Of a DNA stretch of 64,000 nt, positions 1-8,848 are shown in pieces. A program made the translations under genes and the position numbers. The stretch lies in contig JAPUJT010000047.1 in assembly GCA_027296055.1 (NCBI GenBank), positions 1 through 64,000 of the forward strand. The letters are read 5' to 3'. Position 1 is the first letter of the stretch. Each line of letters opens with the position of its first letter. The notes beneath the pieces were generated by a model, which worked only from the letters and a program-made list of their open reading frames with translations, ran no database searches and was not told the DNA's origin. This stretch comes from Planctomycetota bacterium (lineage in GTDB: Bacteria; Planctomycetota; JAPUJT01).

Positions 1-709
1 CGAGGTAATGGGCCTTGCAGCGCCAGAACGGCTCCTTGCCGTAGCGGGGGTCCTTTCGGAAGAGCCGGCCGGGCGCCTCGCGCCACTCGAGGAGCACCTC
101 GGGCACCTTGGCCAGACGGAATCCCGCCGCGGCGTAGCGAAGGATAAGGTCGTAGTCCTCGGGCCAGGGACGATCCGGATAACCGCCGAGGGAGATCAGT
201 TCCGAGCGCCGCATGAGAAACGAAGGATGCGCCAACGGGCATTCGACGAAGAGGTCGCGAACGATCTCATCGTGCGTCACGAGCGAGTTGATCCACTCCT
301 CGTAAACCCTGAGGCCTTCCTGCCGCGTCTCTTCGGGAAAGATCCGGACGAGCGATCCGACGACGCCGACCCGGTCATCCCCGTCGATGAGATCCCGCTG
401 AAGCTCGATCCGTCCGGGAAGGCAGCGATCGTCCGCGTCCATTCGCGCTACGAGCCTGCCCCGGGCCTCCTCGAGTCCAAGGCGCAGGGCGGGCACGATC
501 CCGCGCGGCGGCGTCGTGAAGACGCGGAGGTCATCCATCCGTCCGACCCACTCTTCCAGGACTTCCGGAGTCCCGTCGGTGGAGCCATCGTCGACCGCCA
601 CCACCTCGATCGATCCGGCCGTCTGTGCGCGCAAGCTCTCCAGGGCCTCGGGGAGAGTGGCGACTGCGTTCCGGATGGGAAGGAGGACGCTGACCTCGGG
701 GGCGGCCAT
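1..709 (-). CDS. Family 2 glycosyltransferase (3' end outside window)
   Basis: The minus strand from the ATG at 709 stays open to the window edge for 236 codons. The product begins MAAPEVSVLLPIRNAVATL, the first beta-strand of a GT-A fold, followed by a nucleotide-binding VDDGSTDGT motif near residue 40 and an ARMDADD motif (DxD, metal and sugar-nucleotide binding) near residue 90. A later segment WPEDYDLILRYAAAGF matches the acceptor/catalytic ED region of GT2 enzymes. It probably transfers a sugar from a nucleotide donor to a polysaccharide, lipid or protein at the cytoplasmic face of the membrane. The start has only a weak ribosome binding site. Acceptor and sugar cannot be inferred, and the C-terminus is not visible. 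Confidence 0.9.
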   Translation of the reverse strand, partial: MAAPEVSVLLPIRNAVATLPEALESLRAQTAGSIEVVAVDDGSTDGTPEVLEEWVGRMDDLRVFTTPPRGIVPALRLGLEEARGRLVARMDADDRCLPGRIELQRDLIDGDDRVGVVGSLVRIFPEETRQEGLRVYEEWINSLVTHDEIVRDLFVECPLAHPSFLMRRSELISLGGYPDRPWPEDYDLILRYAAAGFRLAKVPEVLLEWREAPGRLFRKDPRYGKEPFWRCKAHYL

Positions 710-747
710 AGGTTGCTCGCGGAGAAGAGTAGAACGGAGGGGCCGGC

Positions 748-2745
748 CTATCGCAGGCGCCAGATCACCAGGTCAGCGCTCCCTGGAGCGGAGGAGGTCA
801 TGCTGAAACCGCAGACGACGATCCGGCCCATGGCGTCCATGGTGATGTCGCTCCCCACATCATCATCCATGCCCCCGGCGGCGCTGTCGTGGACGAAGAT
901 CCCGCCGGACGCGAACAATGGCTCCAGGTTGCCCGTGGCATCGTAGCACCAGATGACCATGTCCTGGTCCGCGCCCGGACCCCGGCTGTCTCCCGTGACG
1001 AGGATGTTCCCCGATCCCGTCAGCGTGATCGCATTACCGAAATCGTCCAGGTTCCCCCCCGCAGCGTTTCCGTGGAGTACGACACCGGAGGAGCCGAAGG
1101 AGGCGTCCAGGTTTCCCGTCGAATCGTACGCCCAGATCACCATCTCCATATCTCCGGCGGAACTCCAGCTGTAACCGGTTGTGAGGATGCGGCCCGTGGC
1201 GTCCACGACTACGTCCCGGGCGATGTCGTCCATGTTGCCTCCGGCGGCGTTCCCGTGAACGACATATCCCCCCAGACCGAAGCCGAGGTCCAGATTGCCG
1301 GATGAATCGTATCGCCAGATCGCCATGTCTGCCGAGTTGGGGAAGGGCGTGGTCGAGCTGGCTCCTCCCACGCAGATCCGATCTGCTGAATCCACCAGGA
1401 TGGAGAATCCGACGTCTATGCCACCCCCGCCGGCAGCGCTATTGTGCGTCACCACGCCCGCGGAACCGAACGAGAGGTCCAGGTCTCCGTTGCTTTCATA
1501 CCGCCAGATCACCATGTCGACCTCCGACGGCGAGGCGAGGCTGAAACCGGTGACGAGGATCCGGCCCTGGGAATCGATGGCCACCGCTTCGCCTCGATCG
1601 GTCCCGCCTCCTCCTCCGGCGTCGTCATGCACCACCCAGCCCCGTCCGCCAAACGAGGTATCCAGGATCCCGTTCGTGTCGTACCTCCAGATCACCGTGT
1701 CGAAATCCGGGGTGGAGTTCCAGCTGCTGCCTGTAACAACGATTCGCCCCATGGCGTCGAGGACCATGTGAGTCGCGGCGTCGTCCGCGTTGCCACCGGC
1801 GGCGTCGTGGTGAATCGCCACCCCCCCCGCGCCGAAGCTCGTGTCGATCGCTCCCGTGTCGTCGAATCTCCAAAGGACCATGTCCTGGTCCAGATTCGAG
1901 TTGTAGCTGTAGCCGGCGACGACGATCCTCCCCATCGCATCCAGGGCCAGGGCGCGACCCCAGTCGCTGTAGCCTCCCCCCGCTGCATCGCCATGGACGA
2001 TCCAACCCTGACCTCCACCAAACGACGGATCGAGAATCCCCTGCATCGCGGAGGGCGTGGAAAATGTCTCGGCCGATTCGACGCTCTCGGTTCCTCCCCC
2101 GACAGAATTCGTCGCCGTCACTACGTAGTAATAGATCACGCCGTTCAGCAGTCCCGAGTGAGAAAGGCCGCTCGCCACGCCCGGGATCGAGTTCCCCGTG
2201 CCGGGGGTCACGCCCTGGGTGTTGGACCAGTAGAGGTCATACCCCGTCGCCCCCGTGACCGGGCTCCAGGTGATCGTGATCTCGGTGTCCCCCGCAGCGG
2301 CAGAGACCCCGGACGGCGGATCGAGCGGAAGGGCGAGGGCCTCCGGCGAGGCCGCGCTTTCCAGGGTCCCATCCGAGGCCGTCACTACGTAGTAGTAGGT
2401 CGTACCGTTTGAAAGGGTCGCGTGCAGGTAAGGAGACACCGCCCCTAGAATCGGACTGCCGGCGGCGGGTGTGACCCCAGCCGCGTTCGACCAGTAGAGG
2501 TTGTAGGACGTGGCGCCTCCCACAGGATTCCAGGTGATGAGGATCTCCGACGTCATCCCCTGCGCGGCAAGCCCGGTCGGGATAGGCGGAGGGTTCGGTC
2601 CAGAGACTACCCCTCGCTTGCTGCTCCCCCCACCCCCGCAGGCGCCGATCGACAAGGCGAGAGAGAACAGAGCGAGAGAGTAAAGGGCGAGGAATCTTCC
2701 GGACCCGATACGTTCCTTCGCAAGGCGGACGCGCGAGATTTCCAC
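748..2745 (-). CDS. Lipoprotein with two FN3 domains and seven delta-60 repeats
   Basis: Starts at GTG 2745 with a GGGGTGAG ribosome binding site. A lipoprotein signal ends at Cys36 (LALSIGAC), followed by a Gly/Ser linker. Two fibronectin type III-like domains (about 50-140 and 142-232) share the sequence YNLYWSN/YDLYWSN. The rest is seven repeats of about 60 residues with the pattern LDxSFG-GGxVxH-DAAGG-(DD)-LDAMGRIVVxGxS-DMVIWRYD, which is the delta-60 repeat seen in bacterial surface proteins and probably forms a beta-propeller. The protein should be exported and lipid-anchored, with a binding or structural rather than enzymatic role. A short gap separates it from the downstream glycosyltransferase, so co-transcription is possible. 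Confidence 0.85.
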   Translation of the reverse strand: MEISRVRLAKERIGSGRFLALYSLALFSLALSIGACGGGGSSKRGVVSGPNPPPIPTGLAAQGMTSEILITWNPVGGATSYNLYWSNAAGVTPAAGSPILGAVSPYLHATLSNGTTYYYVVTASDGTLESAASPEALALPLDPPSGVSAAAGDTEITITWSPVTGATGYDLYWSNTQGVTPGTGNSIPGVASGLSHSGLLNGVIYYYVVTATNSVGGGTESVESAETFSTPSAMQGILDPSFGGGQGWIVHGDAAGGGYSDWGRALALDAMGRIVVAGYSYNSNLDQDMVLWRFDDTGAIDTSFGAGGVAIHHDAAGGNADDAATHMVLDAMGRIVVTGSSWNSTPDFDTVIWRYDTNGILDTSFGGRGWVVHDDAGGGGGTDRGEAVAIDSQGRILVTGFSLASPSEVDMVIWRYESNGDLDLSFGSAGVVTHNSAAGGGGIDVGFSILVDSADRICVGGASSTTPFPNSADMAIWRYDSSGNLDLGFGLGGYVVHGNAAGGNMDDIARDVVVDATGRILTTGYSWSSAGDMEMVIWAYDSTGNLDASFGSSGVVLHGNAAGGNLDDFGNAITLTGSGNILVTGDSRGPGADQDMVIWCYDATGNLEPLFASGGIFVHDSAAGGMDDDVGSDITMDAMGRIVVCGFSMTSSAPGSADLVIWRLR

Positions 2746-2942
2746 GATCTCACCCCGGTAGGTTGGTGACGGCGTTCTCTTTCTCGACTACAGACGTAGG
2801 TTATGGAGGCAATGCTTCAGGATACGATGGATCGCCGCGTGATGGCTAGCCTGAAATCACCTCCCCTCTCGGGCCTGACGCACGCTTCAAGGGAGTCGTA
2901 GCATACGTATACTACCGCCAAGGACCTGTAGGAGGGCGAGCC

Positions 2943-3233
2943 ATGAATCGGACGGCAGGGTATTGCGTGCGAGCGATGCTGGTTGCTGCTATCGCGATTT
3001 GTCTCGGCGCATGCCCCGGAGGAGGCGGGAAAGGAAACGGGGGGAGCGGGAGCGCGCTGTCGCTTGACGTCCGGGCGTGGGGTTGGAACGAATACGGGCA
3101 GCTTGGCGATGGGATGAATTCTACTATCAGCTCCACGCCGGTGCAGATGGTCGACACTTCAGACCCAACAGGTTTCCTCACCGGAGTGATCGCGGTCGCG
3201 GCGGGACTTGACTACACGGTCGGGCTCCCCTAG
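2943..3233 (+). pseudogene. Truncated RCC1-repeat lipoprotein
   Basis: A well-formed start (AGGAGG 7 bases upstream of ATG) leads into a lipoprotein signal with Cys24 (CLGAC) and a Gly/Ser linker. One RCC1-type repeat unit follows: AWGWNEYGQLGDGMN, then GVIAVAAGLDYTVGL. RCC1 proteins normally carry about seven such units forming a propeller. Here a TAG stop ends the frame just after the first unit, and the next 90 bases in that frame show no RCC1 pattern. The gene therefore looks like a 5' remnant left by a deletion rather than by a point mutation. It could still be expressed as a 96-residue lipoprotein, so the pseudogene call is an inference. Confidence 0.55.
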
Positions 3234-3329
3234 CCGCGTCGCTTGACCCTCGAATCCGGCGTAGTTCGGTCAAGGAACTCCGAGCACTCCGTTACGAGAA
3301 GAGGCCTCCGCCGGATGGTCGGATGACTG

Positions 3330-4016
3330 TCACGGCCGCGTGATGAGCACTTCATCCACGTGGGCCTCGGCGATGGAGAATGCCACCAGGCGGATCCGGA
3401 AGTCCTGCTCGTCCATGACCATCCCCGGCTGCGTCGCCAGCTTCTGTGCCCCGTTCCGGAACCATCGTGCCGAGCCATCCTGCGCGACGCTGAAACGGTA
3501 GAGATGCCAGGCGTTGTCTCGGGGGATAAAGTCGGTGAAGTTGTCGAACACGAGCCCACCACTCGTCGGGCGGATCGTGTAAGTGTGCTGGACGAATCCA
3601 GGGATATAATCGATGATCACCACGGATGCCTCGATGCTGCTGGCGGCCTGCTTCTCGATCCGGAAATTGATCTGGTCCGCCGCCCCTGTGCCAAGGGCAT
3701 CGACCCGTATCCATAGCTCGAAGGAAATCCCGCCTTGCGTCGAGAAGGGGCTCGTCGCGAGGACCACGTCAGCCCCGCTCGTCATGTGGAGGGACGCCGC
3801 GGGCACGCCATCGAGGGCGTCGATCTGTGCGACAGCGGGAATCGCCGTCCAGTTCGGTGACGGGAAGGTTCCATCGAAAGTATCCTCGAACAGAACGGTA
3901 GGCCCGCCCCCGCCGCCGCCTCCCCCGCCGCTTCCTCCCCCCGAGCACGTCAACGAGGCGACGCCCGTGGCGGCGACGAAGAGGACAGCCATGAACCTGG
4001 GGCACTGAACTTGCAT
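3330..4016 (-). CDS. Secreted concanavalin-like (LamG-type) lipoprotein
   Basis: I place the start at ATG 4016, preceded by GGGGGGAAG; an upstream in-frame ATG at 4100 has no comparable site. The N-terminus is a signal sequence ending near LTCSGGG, followed by a run of nine glycines. The remaining 190 residues look like a jelly-roll lectin fold: FEDTFDGTFPSPNW, GGISFELWIRVDAL, HLYRFSVAQDGSARWFRNGAQ and a final AHVDEVLITRP strand, as in concanavalin A-like/LamG carbohydrate-binding modules. No catalytic residues can be pointed to. It is probably a surface glycan-binding or adhesion protein. The lipobox is weak, so lipidation is uncertain. Confidence 0.65.
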   Translation of the reverse strand: MQVQCPRFMAVLFVAATGVASLTCSGGGSGGGGGGGGGPTVLFEDTFDGTFPSPNWTAIPAVAQIDALDGVPAASLHMTSGADVVLATSPFSTQGGISFELWIRVDALGTGAADQINFRIEKQAASSIEASVVIIDYIPGFVQHTYTIRPTSGGLVFDNFTDFIPRDNAWHLYRFSVAQDGSARWFRNGAQKLATQPGMVMDEQDFRIRLVAFSIAEAHVDEVLITRP

Positions 4017-4174
4017 GCTTCCCCCTTCTCGTGGCTCTACGAGTGCTCTCCACCAGCCATGTTGTGCAAATCTCCCCAGATGTCCAGCGATTCGGGTCAC
4101 CAGGGGGTTATCTCGGATGAACTTCCATTAGCCGGGGGACATCACGGTGGCTCTCCGCTAGCGGCGCCGAGTCT

Positions 4175-4681
4175 CTACTCGAGCTTCCAGGTTCCTACGG
4201 ACAGATCCTTTCGATGTTCGAACTTCATCGAGAGGACGCCGACCTGGCGGCCGAGCAGGCGCGGCATGAAGACGCGGTCCGCTTCGGGGATGGGAAGATC
4301 GCCGTGGACGACGGAGCGGATCGAGACCCACGTCGGCGCTCCCTCCCTCGGAGTCCCGCGCAATCTCCCGCGGAATCGATCGATCCGGTAGACGAACAGC
4401 ATCCACTGCTGTCCCCGGACTGGCGCCACCTGGGTGATGATCGCACAAAGCTTGGCCGCGGTCGGCTCCAGGCCCGTCTCCTCCTCGACCTCTCGAAGAA
4501 CGCACTCGTGCGGGGACTCCCGGAGGCGGATCTTCCCTCCCGGCGCAACGAAGAGCCCTTTGTTCGGCTCCCTCTTGCGTCGGATCAGGAGGATGTCGCC
4601 CCCGCGTCTCACGAGGCCGAGGGTGGTGAGATGTTTCGTGTCCAAGACCGGTTTACCGGATCGCCTGGATGATCGACTCAT
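4175..4681 (-). CDS. Nudix hydrolase
   Basis: 168 residues with a complete Nudix box, GGKIRLRESPHECVLREVEEETGLE (residues about 48-72), matching GX5EX7REUXEEXGU; the glutamates of REVEEETG bind Mg2+. Family members hydrolyse nucleoside diphosphates linked to another moiety. The flanking sequence (RRKREPNKGLFVAPGGK and WMLFVYRIDRFRG) resembles the MutT/8-oxo-dGTPase branch, but the substrate cannot be fixed from sequence. The ATG at 4681 overlaps the 3' end of the upstream PEP carboxykinase gene by 29 bases, which suggests translational coupling. A TTG about 12 codons further in is an alternative start. Confidence 0.9.
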   Translation of the reverse strand: MSRSSRRSGKPVLDTKHLTTLGLVRRGGDILLIRRKREPNKGLFVAPGGKIRLRESPHECVLREVEEETGLEPTAAKLCAIITQVAPVRGQQWMLFVYRIDRFRGRLRGTPREGAPTWVSIRSVVHGDLPIPEADRVFMPRLLGRQVGVLSMKFEHRKDLSVGTWKLE

Positions 4682-6200
4682 CCAGGCCGGGGAATCCCTT
4701 CATGTAGGCAAGGCGATCGGACTTGAGGCGCTCGACGAATTTCTGATACTCGGCGAGGCGATCCTGCCTCTCGTAGAGTAGCCTGGGGCGGAGGAGGTCT
4801 TCGTCGTCCGGATCGATCCCGGGGACGGAGGTCGCCACTTCGTATCCGAAGTCGGCGTCCTTCTCCCAGGAGATCGTCCCCTCGGCGATTCCCTTCACCA
4901 CGGCGCTCGAGTGGGGGATCTTCACCTTCTTGCTTCTCGATTCATCCTCGGAACCGCCGACCCGACCCGTATTCATCAGATAGACCTCGAGGGGACTGCT
5001 CTCGAGCAGCTCGAGGAGACGGTTTCCCTGCATCACGTGAAGGAGAGGAAAGAACGGATTCGTGCCGGGGACCCGGAGGGACTTGCCTGCCTCCTCGGCG
5101 CCGCCAGCGCTCGTTCCTTGCGTCTCTCCGAGCATGAAGTAGGCGGGGCCCTGCGTCCGGTCCAGCCGGGCGACAGCCGGGATGATGTTCTCGTTCCGGT
5201 TCAGGATCAGCAGGAAGCTCGCCTTATCGATCTCGTTGGCGTCGTAATATCCCTCCACGGCGGACATCGGGAAGACGGCGCGGCCGTTCTTCGTGTAGGA
5301 CGTGTCGAAGAAGTCGAGGACGCCATCCTCGCCCTGCGATACGTTCTCGAGGTAGGCTGTATTCTCGATCACCGCCGCGTGGATCGTCGGCTCGTACTTG
5401 GGGTCGAGCCCGTACGTCTTGGCGAAGCAGCCGTTCTCGGTTGCGTAGACCTTGCCTCCCGGCATCAAAGCAATGAAATCATCCTGGACGGGACCCGAGT
5501 TGTTCTGTCGGGTGAACGTGGTCGTCGTCTTCCCGGTGCCGCTGAGGCCGACGATCAGGCCGACCTTCTTCGTGTCTCCCACAGGGATCACCTTGCATCC
5601 CGCGTGAAGCGAGAGGCCGCCGCGGTCGTACACTATCTTGTTCCACATCCGGAGCCCGCCCTTCTTGGATTCACCGAAGTAATCCGAGTTGAGGACTCGC
5701 GTGACGTTGCTCTCCAGATCGACGGCGATCAGGCGTTCGTTAGGGTAATCGGGAGCAGGGAGGTTGGGCGTGTAGATCACCGTGACCTCGGGCTCGAATC
5801 CCTCCTTTTCGGACTCCGCGACGGGGAAGTAGAGGGTCTGCTGCATCGCGGCGACATTTGCGTTCGCCTTTTCGATCATCATGCGGGCGGGTGTGCGGAA
5901 CTCGGGGTCATTCCCGATGTATCCTTCGACGACGATCATCTCCTGATCCTGGATGTACTCATCCTGCATCTTCGCGATCCGTCGCCCCTCCTCCCGGGTG
6001 ATGCACTGATCGGTGTGCTCCTCGGGGTGGTCGGTGACCAGGTACGTGCTCGCCTTGCTTCGGGCAACGACTCGCGTCTGCACGTTGTAGTTTTCGAAGC
6101 GGGTCAGCCGGGCGTTTTTCATCTCGGCGATCAACTCCCGGTACTCGTCCGGGGTCAGGTTACACAGGAAGCGCTTGGCTTCGACAGGGAAGCGGGACAT
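4653..6200 (-). CDS. pckA: Phosphoenolpyruvate carboxykinase (ATP)
   Basis: 515 residues, close to the usual size of the ATP-dependent enzyme (about 530). It converts oxaloacetate and ATP to PEP, CO2 and ADP, the entry step of gluconeogenesis. The Walker A/P-loop GLSGTGKTT (about residue 215) is intact and is preceded by YFGESKKGGLRMWNKIVYDRGGLSLHAG, equivalent to the substrate and metal-binding YxGExKK region. The loop continues TTTTF rather than the common TTLS, and the second metal motif reads PVQDDFIAL instead of LIGDDEHGW, so it belongs to a divergent branch. Citrate synthase lies directly upstream on the same strand with a gap of about 100 bases, and the Nudix gene overlaps the 3' end. 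Confidence 0.9.
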   Translation of the reverse strand: MSRFPVEAKRFLCNLTPDEYRELIAEMKNARLTRFENYNVQTRVVARSKASTYLVTDHPEEHTDQCITREEGRRIAKMQDEYIQDQEMIVVEGYIGNDPEFRTPARMMIEKANANVAAMQQTLYFPVAESEKEGFEPEVTVIYTPNLPAPDYPNERLIAVDLESNVTRVLNSDYFGESKKGGLRMWNKIVYDRGGLSLHAGCKVIPVGDTKKVGLIVGLSGTGKTTTTFTRQNNSGPVQDDFIALMPGGKVYATENGCFAKTYGLDPKYEPTIHAAVIENTAYLENVSQGEDGVLDFFDTSYTKNGRAVFPMSAVEGYYDANEIDKASFLLILNRNENIIPAVARLDRTQGPAYFMLGETQGTSAGGAEEAGKSLRVPGTNPFFPLLHVMQGNRLLELLESSPLEVYLMNTGRVGGSEDESRSKKVKIPHSSAVVKGIAEGTISWEKDADFGYEVATSVPGIDPDDEDLLRPRLLYERQDRLAEYQKFVERLKSDRLAYMKGFPGLDESIIQAIR

Positions 6201-6307
6201 CCTCTCCTCCAGGTTCTGAATCAGGGCCGCCGTCGAGGCGCCGAGGTGCTCTCCAGCGTGGAGACAGGGACCGGAAACGGTCGGATCACCTCTGGATTAC
6301 CTCTGGA

Positions 6308-7423
6308 TCACCTTTGATCAATGGCGGCGTAGCTGCGGGGGTCTGGGCCCACGTATCGAGCCAACGGTCGTATCAGGCGGTTGTCGGAGTTTTGCTCCAT
6401 CATGTGGGCGGTCCAGCCGGCTACCCGGCTGACGGCGAAGATCGCCGGGTATATGTCCGTCGGGATCTTCAGCGAATAGTAGGCAGAGGCGGAATAGAAG
6501 TCGACGTTCGGATAGAGACCCTTTTCCTCGAGGGCGATCTCGGCCAGTTTCTCGGACATATCGATCCACTTCGTCTCGCCCAGCTTCTCCCCCAGGTTGC
6601 GGGCCATCTTCTTGAGGATCGCGGCACGCGGGTCCAGCGTCTTGTATACGCGATGCCCGAGGCCCATGATCTTCTCTTTCCGGGCCAGCGCGGCCTTCAC
6701 GTACTCCTCGACGCCTGCGACGTCTCCGATCGAGATCAGGGTCTCCATCACCCTCCGGTTCGCTCCCCCGTGGAGGGGTCCCTTGAGGGTGCCGATCGCG
6801 CTGATCACGGCCGAGTGGATGTCGGAGAGGGTGGCCGTGGTGACGCGCGCGGCGAAGGTCGAGGCGTTCAGCCCATGGTCGGCATGCAGGATCAGGGCCA
6901 CGTCGAGGACACGAGCCGTCTCCTCGTCCGGCGCCTCCCCCGTCATCAGAAGGATCAGATTGGCCGAGTGGGAGAGCTCAGGATCCGGCTCGACCGGGTC
7001 GTTCCCATCCCGGATTCGCGCGTAGTTTCCCACCACCGACCCGATCTGCGAGACGAGCCTCGTCGCCTTCCTGAGGTTGGCTTCCGGGGAGTTGTCCGTC
7101 AGGTCGGGGTCGTCCCTGGCGATCAAGGAGATGACCGTCCTGACGACGTCCAGGGGAGGAACTCCCTTCGGGTATGTGCGGATCAGGTCGATCAATGCAG
7201 CGGGCAGGGCGCGGGCCTTCGCCAGGTCATCGCTCAAGACTTCGAGCTGCCCCTTCTGCGGCAGCTCGCCGTGCCAGAGGAGATAGGCCGTCTCTTCGAA
7301 GGTGGAGTTCTCGGCGAGGTCCTCGATCGGATAGCCCCGGTAGGCGAGCTTGCCTTCCTTGCCATCTATGAAGCAGATGGAGGAATCGAGGGCGATGACC
7401 CCTTCCAGGCCCTTCTTCGTCAT
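6308..7423 (-). CDS. gltA: Citrate synthase
   Basis: 371 residues, the length of type I/short citrate synthases. It condenses acetyl-CoA and oxaloacetate to citrate in the cytoplasm. The catalytic residues are recognisable: His218 in GPLHGGANRRV, His257 in GLGHRVYK and Asp308 in YPNVDFYSA; HADHGLNASTF at 180-190 is the helix that lines the active site. The short form also includes 2-methylcitrate synthases, and sequence alone does not exclude that activity, but no other methylcitrate-cycle genes are nearby. Its position beside PEP carboxykinase suggests co-regulation of oxaloacetate use. Confidence 0.93.
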   Translation of the reverse strand: MTKKGLEGVIALDSSICFIDGKEGKLAYRGYPIEDLAENSTFEETAYLLWHGELPQKGQLEVLSDDLAKARALPAALIDLIRTYPKGVPPLDVVRTVISLIARDDPDLTDNSPEANLRKATRLVSQIGSVVGNYARIRDGNDPVEPDPELSHSANLILLMTGEAPDEETARVLDVALILHADHGLNASTFAARVTTATLSDIHSAVISAIGTLKGPLHGGANRRVMETLISIGDVAGVEEYVKAALARKEKIMGLGHRVYKTLDPRAAILKKMARNLGEKLGETKWIDMSEKLAEIALEEKGLYPNVDFYSASAYYSLKIPTDIYPAIFAVSRVAGWTAHMMEQNSDNRLIRPLARYVGPDPRSYAAIDQR

Positions 7424-7625
7424 GCGGCCGTCACCTGTGATGCGATCGACGCGGTGGCAGCCCCCTCGGTTCTGCGCCGCTTTCCCCCCGGGAATCGATC
7501 TCTGCCAGATCGGATTGAGTTTCGGATTTTAGCAGACCCGCCGACCCATTTCAAGGACACGACTGATCTTGGGGAAATTCGCTGCCGAGTTCCTCGGCCT
7601 GGAATCGAGGGGGTGCTCGGGAGGT

Positions 7626-8504
7626 TTACATCCTTCGGAAGAGCCGGTTGAACTCCTCCAGGATCTGGCGCCGATCGGTGACGCCGAAATCGAACAGGAG
7701 TCCCGGCCTCGGCTCCTGCGGAGGATCGTCGGGAGATCCAGGGGGGATGATCTCGGCGCCTTCGGGCGTGACGAATCGGCGACGCCAGCGCCGGAGCTTC
7801 ACCAGACGTACCTCGTTGGCCCCTGCCAGCATGATGAAGAGGCCGATCACGATCAGCCAGATGAGACCTCCCGCGGCCACCACCCCGAACAGGGCCAGTC
7901 CCCCGCCGAAGAGCCCGATGAGCACGAGGCCTACAGCGATCACCCTGCCGACTTTGGCGGCGGTCTCCGTGGCCCGCAGGAAATCCATGCGCATCGCCAG
8001 AATAGCCCGAAGGACCCGGCCGCCATCAAGGGGGAAGGCCGGCAGGAGGTTGAAGGCCATCAGCATGAAATTGGCTGTCCAGAGGAAGACGACGAGCTCT
8101 CCTATGGCCCCCGGGGCCCCCCCGAGGAAGGCCGGACCACTCCCCATCAGGACGAACGGTGTAAGCAGGATGAAGATGGCGAGATTGACCATGGGCCCGG
8201 CGACGGCGATCTTCAGCTCTGTCCACGGCTCTTCCGGAACCTCCTCGAGACGAGCGATTCCCCCTATGGGAAGCAGGGTGATGTCCCGGACCCGGATTCC
8301 GTGGGCCTGGGCGACGACGCTGTGACCTAGCTCGTGAAGGACGACGCAGGTGAAGAGTAGGACCAACCCGGCGACCAGCGAGAGAAAGGCTGCTGGCGTC
8401 CTGCCCCCGCCCACCATGACCACGACGGCCATCAGAAAGAGGAACGTGTAGTGGACCCGGATATCGATACCCCGGACTCGTCCGAGGCGAAAGGACCAGC
8501 TCAT
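7626..8504 (-). CDS. Site-2 protease family (M50) intramembrane zinc metalloprotease
   Basis: I choose ATG 8504, which follows GGGGGGAGA; the longer frame from 8543 lacks a ribosome binding site. The 292-residue protein is polytopic, with the zinc motif HELGH at residues 57-61 in the second hydrophobic segment and the partner motif NLLPAFPLDGGR (Asp third ligand) about 100 residues later. Family members cleave membrane-spanning substrates such as anti-sigma factors, or process other membrane proteins. There is no CBS or PDZ domain; the C-terminus carries an additional hydrophobic hairpin and a charged cytoplasmic tail. The ECF/anti-sigma pair at 19.3-20.6 kb is a possible but unproven target. 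Confidence 0.88.
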   Translation of the reverse strand: MSWSFRLGRVRGIDIRVHYTFLFLMAVVVMVGGGRTPAAFLSLVAGLVLLFTCVVLHELGHSVVAQAHGIRVRDITLLPIGGIARLEEVPEEPWTELKIAVAGPMVNLAIFILLTPFVLMGSGPAFLGGAPGAIGELVVFLWTANFMLMAFNLLPAFPLDGGRVLRAILAMRMDFLRATETAAKVGRVIAVGLVLIGLFGGGLALFGVVAAGGLIWLIVIGLFIMLAGANEVRLVKLRRWRRRFVTPEGAEIIPPGSPDDPPQEPRPGLLFDFGVTDRRQILEEFNRLFRRM

Positions 8505-8848
8505 TCTCCCCCCATATAGGGACTCTTGGCGGCATGAAACCACCGCGCCATGATGCGATTACCGATCTATTCTACCGGTCCGGCTGAGCGCCCGCCATGA
8601 GCGGCGAGCGGCGATCCCCCCCGGATGGAGGGGCCGAATGTTGCAACTGCGAAATCAAGTGGCGCGAATCGTGCAAATCGTTATCGGTTTTCATCATCTC
8701 GGTCGCCCTTTTTCCTTGCCCCGCAAGGATTTCCATGGATTTGCCTTGCAAGGAAATCGCACCTCGTGTACTCTTTGGCTACCTTCAGCGCCTTCCAGTA
8801 GTTACACAAAACACCCATCAGGTTTCGAGGAGAAGAGGAGGAGAGTAT
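8505..8848. promoter_or_regulatory. Divergent intergenic region with two spaced palindromes
   Basis: This 344-base region separates the minus-strand protease from the plus-strand lipoprotein gene and holds no convincing gene. Two related dyads lie 30 bases apart: CCTTGC-CCC-GCAAGG at 8714-8728 and CCTTG-CAAGG at 8744-8753. Both share the half-site CCTTG/CAAGG and are followed by A/T-rich bases. Their regular spacing suggests an operator for a dimeric regulator of the downstream gene. The ribosome binding site of that gene (AGGAGGAG) is at about 8836-8843. I cannot pick out a convincing -35/-10 pair. Confidence 0.35.

Noticed and set aside
2943-3330. Stop-codon recoding in the RCC1 gene
   Set aside because: The stop is TAG, and the frame beyond it shows no RCC1 pattern.
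4911-7651. Long plus-strand frames of 445-468 codons
   Set aside because: They lie antisense to the well-supported pckA and gltA genes and have low-complexity, Arg/Gly-rich translations typical of shadow frames.
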